A DNA stretch of 64,000 bases from the NCBI GenBank assembly GCA_037976565.1, contig CP137679.1, positions 30,951,988 to 31,015,987 on the forward strand, written 5' to 3'. The DNA is from Mesocentrotus franciscanus. Taxonomy: Eukaryota > Echinodermata > Echinoidea > Camarodonta > Strongylocentrotidae. Shown here in pieces: positions 56,500-64,000 of this stretch. The position numbers and the translations under genes were made by a program. The notes beneath the pieces were generated by a model. It was not told the DNA's origin. It saw only the letters and a list, made by a program, of their open reading frames with translations, and searched no databases. Numbering within the stretch: the first letter of the stretch is position 1; each line of letters begins with the position of its first letter.

Positions 56500-56582
56500 A
56501 TCTTCTTCTCCTCCTTTTTTTTTGTTATTTTGTTATTTTTGTTATTTGTTATTTGTTATTTTTTTTTTTTTTTTTTTGGGGG
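56500..56582 (+). repeat. T-rich GTTATTTGTTATT run and poly-T
   Basis: Degenerate TTGTTATT units end in about 18 T residues. The 94- and 108-codon frames overlapping here are Phe/Leu/Cys-rich by-products. Confidence 0.8.
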
Positions 56583-56599
56583 AGGTATTTTGTTGCGGT

Positions 56600-57037
56600 T
56601 GCCGTTCGAAAAGTTTGCCTTTCTTTCGCGAAATCTGATTCGACACCCTCCATTTTATTCTTGACGGTAGGCATTGGGTACTCCATTTTGTTATTCCTTC
56701 ATAATATAAATTTCATTTTTAAAAGTCCAAGGAACCTAAACTCTAAAATACCATAGGCTTGACAGACAAAGTATAGTTCTTGACAAACAAATTTTCCTGC
56801 GCTTTTGTTCGAATCAAATTTTTCCTCTGGTGTCAATAGACCTCTCTAAAATGCGGTTAATTGATATTCGAACTATTGAAGAAGATAAAGATGAGTTGTT
56901 TTTCTATCAACCAGTGTTATTGATAATATATAATCATTGCAGAAAGGAGAGTAATCTCCACCGTCATAGAGTTTTTATTACCTCTAGAATAATTAGGACA
57001 CAGTTTTACATTAATTAAAATACTAATGTAGGATTTC

Positions 57038-57045
<8 letters not shown>
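56600..57045. other. AT-rich spacer, nothing recognised
   Basis: No supported feature. Confidence 0.5.

Positions 57046-57048
<3 letters not shown>

Positions 57049-57080
<32 letters not shown>
57049..57080. repeat. (TA)n microsatellite
   Basis: Pure alternating TA run; a shorter one lies at 57546-57566. Confidence 0.9.
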
Positions 57081-57083
<3 letters not shown>

Positions 57084-57089
57084 ACATTT

Positions 57090-57640
57090 GAGATCGACAA
57101 TAACTCATGAGTTACAACAAATATCAAATGGAAGTTTCCAGTTTGTAAACTTAATTCGCATAATAATAATCAAAATGTTAATACGTGTTCGTTTCTTAAC
57201 AAATCAACGAATTTGTGTGTATCAATAGTCAACGATGGTCAATTTTAAAGACTATACACATGGCATTTCCCCGCAATTCTAGAACTTTTTATGTAGGCAG
57301 CGGAATCATGAAGTAATTATGATTATTGCATTTGGTGAAACAAAATTTAATTAAGAAATTTCAGCAGGTTTTGACTTTTCAACAAGTCCAGACCGTAAAG
57401 GAAGTGTTTCACTATAATCTATTTAAAATATAACTATACCTACTTTCGTACATGGCCGTACCAAGGAAACAACATAATGAATACTTTCCAAATGGGAAGC
57501 GAAAGGTTTGCTTTACTTATTTAGCCCCCGCTCCCCCAAGAAAAGTATATATATATATATATATACCTATCCTATAGCAAGGGAAATTAGTTATAAAAGT
57601 GATGGTTAGGGTTCGTCACATTTTTATTCTTAAGCCTAGC
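57090..57640. other. AT-rich spacer, nothing recognised
   Basis: No supported feature apart from a short TA run. Confidence 0.5.
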
Positions 57641-57650
57641 TGGAAAATAA

Positions 57651-57732
57651 ATTAACCTGTTGACTACTAAATGTTCTCTTTCCATTGACTTAACTCGGGG
57701 ACCACCTGGTTCCCGTAGCCAATGGGTTAATA
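57651..57732 (+). mobile_element. Small palindromic repeat, copy 2
   Basis: ATTAACCTGTTGACTAC at the left and GTAGCCAATGGGTTAAT at the right (57715-57731) are imperfect inverted repeats enclosing about 47 bases. CGGGGACCACCTGGTTCCCG forms an inner palindrome. Homologous along its length to 44027-44096. Confidence 0.6.
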
Positions 57733-57784
57733 ATTACACTCTATATTTTGATAGGATCCATGACTATGACTATCGTCACATTAA

Positions 57785-57908
57785 TCAAATTGTCCACTGT
57801 GCTTAACATAATAATGATGATTATAATAATAACGATTATGAAAAATATGATAATAGTTATTATAGTAATTTTAATGAACGATACTTGTATAGCGCCTATC
57901 ACTTCTCA
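57785..57908 (-). mobile_element. LINE or SINE 3' tail (minus strand)
   Basis: Minus-strand reading GTGATAGGCGCTATACAAGT (57886-57905), then CGTTCATTAAAATTACTATA and an impure ATTATT run. The GGCGCTATACAA word and trinucleotide tail match the other LINE tails in the window. Confidence 0.5.
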
Positions 57909-57989
57909 TTCCCTATGTTCTATATAATAATGTTCTCAACAAAATATTGTTAATTGATTAACTCTAACAGAGGCGTTAATGATTGTGTC

Positions 57990-58340
57990 TAAAAGCATCG
58001 TACATGGATGAAAATCGGTTAAGCTATCACGACAGCTAAAAATAAAATCAGGGTACGACAAAATCTTGCAGGGAATGGCAGTAGAGATAGCTCTATAGCA
58101 GATCAAAATCTTTCTGATCGAGGCTCCGACTAATTGCAATACAATTTGAAACATAATCGGGGAACGATCGAAATCTCACTATAACCCCAGTCGTCTGCGA
58201 ACCAGGATGTTGTCGGATAGTGTGTCGAGTAGGGATTTTTCCCGATCAAAGGTGTCTCATGCATGCCCCGAAATTTATGACTGTAGGCCTATACGATTAA
58301 AGAGCCGCAACAACCTCGACCCCACAAGGTTAGATACTTG
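57990..58340. promoter_or_regulatory. Weak candidate regulatory island
   Basis: More complex, CpG-containing sequence (GATCGAGGCTCCGAC, CGGGGAACGATCGAAATC, CCCAGTCGTCTGCGAACC) than the flanks. No coding frame of note. Confidence 0.18.
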
Positions 58341-58349
58341 AAATTTTCG

Positions 58350-59140
58350 GGATATTTGGAAATTTTAAGGTTCGGATACCACAAAAATGTTCAGGTATAA
58401 AAATGCTACTTGTTGTTAAAAGCTTCTACAAGGAAGAGCGTGAAATGTTACGGTAAAACGAACCAATACTACAAATTATGTTTATTTGGGTATTTAGTGC
58501 GAAGTAAACTTATTATGACAATGGTAAACATATTTACACTAGGAAAAAAGAGTGACCGTGTTATTACCATGATGACTAGAGTCATTGATAAATATCGTCA
58601 GCGAAAATTGTCTACGATTCTTTTTTAGGTATATTTCTTTGTTTTTTCCCCTTCTTTTGAGATCATGGTGATAAAAGTATAACAAAATATTTGTGTCGAA
58701 GAGATGAAATAAATATTGCAAACAACATGCGATGAAAGCCAGCCCCCACCCCCGAAAAAACCCGACACACTCTTACAGTTTTTCCTCTGTTTTTTTCTCC
58801 TTTGGCTTACATGAAAAATAAGAATCCTGTTACAATCATAAGAGGTAATTTCCGTCTCCATCAGATATTATAGCTGTCAAAAACAAGCCGTTGCCTATAT
58901 TCGTATCCTTGATCAGAAAAGCAGCTAGTTAGACGTAGCGGTTTTCATATCCGTTCATTGTGTTATAATTGTATATCCATCTTATAGATTCAGAAGAAGC
59001 CAACATCCAAATGAAATACATGTATCATGACTAGGCCTATGCTAAAAATAAAATGATACACAAAAAGCGTGATGTTACTAAGGAAGTTAACACGCGAAAA
59101 CGATCCCTATTCCAAAGAGTGTAGACTTCAAATGTTGAAT
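58350..59140. other. AT-rich spacer, nothing recognised
   Basis: Small frames at 58410-58861 on both strands have no known motif. Confidence 0.45.
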
Positions 59141-59149
59141 AATGTTTTT

Positions 59150-59815
59150 GCATGGTATTAAGACATATAATACCCATCAATCGCTCGGTAATGATTAAAT
59201 TAAGCCCATTTGATAAGCAGAGAAGCAAGTGCCTTAATGCCGCCTCATTGACTTACCTTCATCAATCCTGCAAACAGCTTATCAACTCACGCAGAGAAAA
59301 TCGACAACACAACCAAGCGATACAAAGCTCCAAAATTCTTGTAGTGGCTGGCGCGCTCAGCCTAGGCAGTCGTCTGCTCTTTCGCATGAGTCGCACAAGC
59401 TCGGTGTGGATGCCCTGAATCTCGGTCAATGCATTCATTGCCGTTCCAATTTCCCTGCCTGCCTCACATCCCCGTCTACTCGCCTCTCACGTCCTCGACC
59501 TTCGGCTGACCGTGACTTTGATGCCCGTATAGCCCACAGCATGAAAGCAGCGGCTGCGCTTGTTTACACGCCGTGTGCTATTTTCAGCATCCATCGCTGG
59601 CTGAAAATCCGCCGTACGCGTTGGGGTCATCTCGGGTCGAGCGCGCGGTTGGGCTGGAGGATCATAGTGAGCGCTGCCAGAGAGCAGTGGGCGGCCATTA
59701 TTATTTATGACTCTGCCTACCGCGCATGCGTCTGCATAATGAACTTGGCATTATTGGAGATCGGGGTCGCAGCTAGACGGCAGCAGCCTCGTTCGTGACA
59801 TTTACCTCGATACCT
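59150..59815. promoter_or_regulatory. Strong CpG island, candidate promoter or enhancer
   Basis: The most GC- and CpG-rich block in the window (densest at 59450-59790). It includes CCGCGCATGCGTC (59719-59731; NRF1-like core GCGCATGCG), GTACGCGTTGGGG, GGGTCGAGCGCGCGG (59634-59648), ATTATTTATGAC (59700-59711; Cdx/Hox-like) and CTGCATAATGAA (59731-59742; POU-like). A 130-codon plus-strand frame (59406-59798) spans it with no recognised domain, as expected where stops are rare. Candidates are a promoter of an unseen transcript, a conserved enhancer, or an unrecognised exon. Ranking is inference. Confidence 0.38.
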
Positions 59816-59819
59816 CTCT

Positions 59820-60560
59820 TTCTCTTCTTCCCTCTCTCTCTCGGCCTCGATGTTGGAAGGGTTTGCAGACTCAATTTAGACTGTCAGCGGCTGAAGTGAT
59901 CCTCACATCTAGGGCACGGGGTGTGTTGATATGAAGGCTAATGGTTGAGGCTATATTGACTATTCAAGGAGGGTTTTCTAGAAATGGGTCTTGTAAATAA
60001 ACGTACATGCTGGAAAGAATAGCGCCCTATTCCAGTTAGTTCAATATCTTGTCACAGTTATTTTTCTTGGACTCGAATCGATCACAATAAAATAGATTCT
60101 CGAGGTTTGCTATTCACCACTGAATACACAGCGATGAAATTAAAAGCAGTATTTTTTTTCCTCTCCCCTTTTCCAAAAATAATTTCACTGATGAGAGGAA
60201 GATGGCAATTAGATGGGGCTCCTTCTATTAAGCATTCAGAAACTTATCTCACCACGGTTAATGATGAGGTATTATGAAAAATTATTGTTCGCCCCTGGGT
60301 ACATTACAGAATGGTGTAATTTTGAGAGAAAAAAGTTGGGCAGGAGTGCCGCTGTATATGCTGTATAGATAAGGAATGGAGGAAGGGGAGGGCTTGTATG
60401 AATCTCAAAATATAGTGGAAAATACATGTATATATTATTTATATATATTTAAGAGATGAAATGAAGGCACATTTCCTAGAATTTAGTTCAACATTTGGTG
60501 AGAATATGAAACGTAATTTTCTTCTCCTATTTAATTATGAGTACAGGGGCGCACGCTCGT
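59820..60560. other. Spacer with CT patch
   Basis: CT-rich at 59810-59842. No gene. Confidence 0.45.
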
Positions 60561-60574
60561 ATGTGTGCATGCGG

Positions 60575-60604
60575 TACGTGCGTGTGTGTGTGTGTGTGTG
60601 TGTA
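60575..60604. repeat. (GT)n microsatellite
   Basis: Short pure GT run; another shorter one lies at 61756-61773. Confidence 0.85.
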
Positions 60605-60609
60605 CTACT

Positions 60610-62190
60610 ATAAATTATGTATAATACACTATCAAAATGCAATGAATTGCAGTCCCATAAAACCATGTTTTTCCGTTTTAGTCTGTACATTTTTTTCAAT
60701 TTGAAATCTCTCAACGCTGTATTACAAAAAAAGAATTAAACAAAGAAGAACGAAGAAAAAAGAAACCAAAAGAAAAAAAGAAAATTAACGTTGGTTAAAC
60801 GTTCAAGAAAGATCCGATACAGAACAAGAGAGTAATGTGAATATTAATGCAAGATCACTACCCCAAATAGTTAACCTTCCAGTTTTGTTCAAACTGTAAT
60901 TTTCAATTTGTCATCTTTTACAAATGTTTTCAAATTTGTTTCCAAAATATATCACTGGTAACGTTCTCGTTTATCCCCAACTATTGATTGATTTACTTCT
61001 TCATCAACAGATTTTTAATATATTTTAAAAGTCTGTTTCTGTATACACAATTAATTATTCCCAAACACATCCTACAAATGTTTGATGCAGTGTAATTTAT
61101 AATAGGAAGATTTTAATAGGAAGGTTGCTTGAAATTATTCATATCAAACATTTTACAGGATTTTCTAACCCTCTTGCAATTACACCTATTCCCAATGACA
61201 TCGGCCTCACCTATATTATGCAAATTATATGATTGATTCCATAGTCGTGTACATTCATTCCAAACCGTTTCTGACATCTAAATCCATAGGAATCATTTAT
61301 AATCTCCATCAGATTAACATCTGTTTCAACAAATATGTATTACAGTAATTCGTTTTGTTTGTTTTTGTCTCATACCTAATGTTTACATTTCTAACCTACT
61401 TCGTTCACAGAGGCCTTATACATACTCATGTTTCACCGCTCTTAAGGCTACCATGGTTAAAAAGAGAAATTAATAAGCTATTGAGTGGGTCACAGACACC
61501 CATTGTTAGCCGTTTTATGAAAAGGAAAAGCTCGTATTGAATAAAGGTTAACGTGGATGCATGAATCGAAATATGATAGTTACCTTATGTTATATCATAT
61601 TCGTTACCATGCAAATTTTCTGGCAACGAATCAATAATATGATTTTTTAAATTTTATTTGGAGGCCTGTTTTGAGGGTAAGATCTTTTAGAAAGTGGAAT
61701 GGATAAAAGAAAAAGTGCCTTTGTCTTGTATATGACGTAATATGATGGGTGGATCTGTGTGTGTGTGTGTGTCCGTGAGTGCGTGTGTGATTATGTATTT
61801 TTAGAGGCGAGCAAGGGGTTGGACTGAATTACATCTGTAACGGTTACTTCAAATGATACCATGTGTTTTGTTAATACAATAATCAATAAAACATGAAGTT
61901 TTTTAGGGGCTGAAGGGAAACAAAATAAGAATATTGCCATATTTGATGAGGTAAAGGCTTGAAAAGGAGGAGCTTATCATAAATTAATTGCATGTTTTCT
62001 TGTACTATTTCTGAGAAAAGTATTAGCCTTAGCATTTAAAAAGAAAGGAATAGCACTTAGTAGAAAATGATTTCTTTTCCCCCCTTAACCCCCCCCCCTA
62101 CGACGATTACAAACCAATTCTGGGCAAAGTAATTTTTCAGTTATTAATAGTATTTTGTTTTGTTTTAATCGACAGCAGGACCCCCAAACA
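60610..62190. other. AT-rich spacer, nothing recognised
   Basis: No supported feature. Poly-A at 62193-62217 closes this stretch. Confidence 0.5.
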
Positions 62191-62249
62191 AAACAAAAAA
62201 AAAAAAAAAAAAAAAAACCCCAAACAAAAAAAAACTTGCAATTATTTGT

Positions 62250-62819
62250 TTTAAAGTGACTCGGTAACATTGTCGAAAGTTAATGAAAAAACTGCGTATT
62301 TTTTGTATGAAATGTTAATAATTATATTCCTTCTACTGTACTAACCCTCTAACACGCAAAAAATCCTGAAAAAGTTCTCAAACCACAAAGATATTTAAGG
62401 TTTCTTTGAAGGCGTCACTGTGCGACACCCTCTAACAGTAAATTCTCCCAACCAATTTTGAATTTTCCCAACCGTTTTTCCATGAAAATAAGACATAAGA
62501 CAGGCTTTTACAAATCTTTCAACACTTAAATGTCTGGAACAGTATATAGAGCCAATGTATTGCTTTGTGACTATTTACATTCACCTGAAATGTAATTAAA
62601 TTGAAATAATAAAAGTTGGGAGAATGTAATTAAATTGAAATAATAAAAGTTGGGAGAATTAAGGAATCGATCAGATCAGTTTTCCCCAATTTTTTATCAT
62701 TAATAATGGTCCGTTTTCCCTTAATCTTTCAGATTATCTTTAATTGTACATTTAGCATTGAAGTCAATACCTTAGCACCATTTTCTCTCATCTGAACAAT
62801 GTTACCGAGTCCCTTTATA
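62250..62819. mobile_element. Inverted-repeat element with TTAA-like ends, 570 bp
   Basis: TTTAAAGTGACTCGGTAACA (62250-62269) and the reverse complement of 62800-62819 (TATAAAGGGACTCGGTAAC) are terminal inverted repeats matching at nearly every base over 24 positions. The right end overlaps the left end of the next element. It contains a perfect two-copy tandem unit at about 62588-62660 (ATGTAATTAAATTG, AATAATAAAAGTTGGGAGA) of 35 bases. No transposase frame. A TTAA target, as used by piggyBac-type elements, is suggested by the tips but not proven. Confidence 0.55.
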
Positions 62820-63371
62820 GGTACGATGTCCCATTTGCACGTCAAAAAAAAAAAAAAGGTTAAATTCAACGGCATTTGAAAGACAATGCTTATTTAGATC
62901 TTCCCTCAAAACGAAAGGGTTTGAAAATGGCTTTTTGTGGGAACTTGAAAATAACGACCATTAGTTGTCGAATCGACATGAGTGATTGCAATCACCTAAG
63001 TAATAATCTGATTTTCAGACCCTTGTACCAAATGGTCGTACGTTTTGTGCTGCACAAAGATACAATCAGTTTAATTTTGGCCATTACAAGTAGTGTGTTA
63101 TTGATGTAGACAAATGCTCATGTACCTGTTACAGCTCATTTTATGTATGTTATTATCAAAGAAAAAAGATGATAGTCAGTCACTCAATAGTGTCTGACAG
63201 GGAAGCCTAGAAAGTAAACGGGTTTCCTAACTTGCCTTGCATAATTTGAATACTAGGACACTGCTGATGTTTAAATTTCACAGATAGGACATTCATGACA
63301 TATTCATAATTCCTGCACAGTTCTACAGAATTTGATGTTGGCTGCAAAAGGGACATAGTATCTTTAAGGGG
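62811..63371 (+). mobile_element. TTAA-associated inverted-repeat element, fuller copy
   Basis: Left end CCCTTTATAGGTACGATGTC, then CCATTTGCA, matches the reverse complement of the right end (CCCCTTAAAGATACTATGTC, then CCTTTTGCA). The body aligns with 19447-19914 in direct orientation. A 77-codon plus-strand frame (62876-63109) shares with the other copy the segments SLILAIT, MVVRFVL and TTISCRID. No transposase motif, so it looks non-autonomous. Confidence 0.7.
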
Positions 63372-63395
63372 CTGAAAGCATTCAATGAATATCTT

Positions 63396-63545
63396 CATAT
63401 CAGGTGCCCTAAGTTGAGAGTGGCAAACATAGTCAGATTAATGTCTTCGCAAATGACAATGGGGCGCCTAGGCCAGGACTCGAACCATGAACTACCATAA
63501 GTTTATCTAGATTATTAAAAAAAAAGGATTATACCACGATATCTT
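63396..63545 (-). mobile_element. tRNA-derived SINE copy
   Basis: On the minus strand a perfect B box GGTTCGAGTCC (complement of 63476-63486) follows a weak A-box-like CGTGGTATAATCC near 63529-63541. Downstream come GCCTAGGCGCC, CATTTGCGAAGACATTAATC and TTGCCACTCTCAACTTAGGG. The latter part matches the SINE at 25100-25278. An A/T homopolymer (63519-63527) disrupts the tRNA-like head. The copy ends abruptly near the end of the neighbouring element. Confidence 0.65.
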
Positions 63546-63549
63546 CTCA

Positions 63550-64000
63550 TACTGCTTGGTTTTTAAGACAACGTTTGCTAATACAATATAAACAAATCGT
63601 GCATACGCAATCAGAATATTTGCTCCTGAGTGATTATATTCAAATAACGAAGGTCATTGTGCAACCACTAATACTAATATTCTAGGTTAGATATATGAGG
63701 GTATGTTTTATACACGGGACTGACTTAATTAAATCTCATACGGTTTTTAGCTTTATACTGGCTGATTAGATGTCTTATATTTAATTGGTTTAATGACAAC
63801 CTCGTAATTACACGAATCAAAGTATACCATATTGCATCATGTGAATCAAACAGCAGCATCTTTACACATCATGCATTATTGGGCAGAAAGATGGTCTTAA
63901 TTTGAAGATCATGATAATAGCAAGAAAATCATTCTTTGTAGAGAAAAAAAAACATGAGGCATGGAATCCTCGATGTTTGAAGCGAAATGCGAAATGAAAG
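63550..64000. other. AT-rich spacer to window end
   Basis: No supported feature. Confidence 0.5.

Noticed and set aside
59406..59798. 130-codon gene in the CpG island
   Set aside because: GC-rich DNA rarely has stops; the translation has no recognisable domain. It stays an alternative in the island entry.
1..64000. LTR retrotransposon or endogenous virus
   Set aside because: No pair of long direct terminal repeats, no primer-binding site, and no gag, protease, integrase or envelope-like frames were seen.

Overview
This 64 kb window is AT-rich, intron-like or intergenic DNA from an animal nuclear genome. The signs are long GA/CT, GT/CA, TA and TTA microsatellites, tRNA-derived SINEs, 3' ends of non-LTR retrotransposons, and several miniature or fold-back inverted-repeat elements. 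The frequent AGGCCTAT-type words, the SINE style, and a fold-back element built of about 16-base repeats (like the TU elements described in sea urchin) make a marine deuterostome, most likely an echinoid, my best guess. Species assignment is inference. Nothing looks prokaryotic, viral or organellar.

No confident protein-coding gene was found. All open frames are short. The longest (9.2-9.8, 23.1-24.2, 25.1-25.5 and 39.9-40.3 kb) are translations of simple repeats or purine/pyrimidine tracts. The best coding hint is a possible terminal exon at 50333-50449: a strong 3' splice acceptor, 38 open codons, a stop, and AATAAA 61 bases later. The only recognisable protein-coding sequence is a frameshifted C-terminal scrap of a LINE reverse-transcriptase ORF at 13.2-13.4 kb.

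Layout: 0-4.4 kb holds two CpG-richer islands and a GA tract. A 284 bp element with a perfect 8 bp target duplication lies at 4.53-4.82 kb. A degenerate tandem array of about 190 bp units with splice-acceptor-like motifs lies at 10.27-11.18 kb. A tRNA-derived SINE sits between inverted 90 bp arms at 11.46-11.83 kb. LINE remnants, hairpins and microsatellites fill 13-17 kb. A tandem array with internal GA expansions lies at 18.36-19.0 kb. A TTAA-associated element has copies at 19.45 and 62.81 kb. A polypyrimidine domain spans 23.04-24.23 kb. A SINE followed by (TTA)n lies at 25.1-25.45 kb, and a degenerate array at 25.85-26.4 kb. A PIF/Harbinger-like MITE lies at 27.44 kb, a fold-back element with a 10 bp direct flank at 31.30 kb, two SINEs at 31.9 and 32.7 kb, and a long-arm inverted-repeat MITE at 34.06 kb. 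From 35 to 64 kb the sequence is mostly unremarkable, with small duplications, a 77-79 bp minisatellite at 52.6 kb and overlapping inverted-repeat elements at 62.25-63.37 kb.

Scattered GC/CpG-richer islands carry short words that resemble transcription-factor sites (about 1.2, 2.1, 9.8, 12.7, 16.7, 29.2, 30.8, 32.4, 40.3, 47.4, 51.2, 54.75, 58.1 and 59.5 kb). They stand out from the AT-rich background and are the best candidates for conserved cis-regulatory modules. A gene-poor interval around a regulated gene would fit this, but only cross-species alignment can show it.
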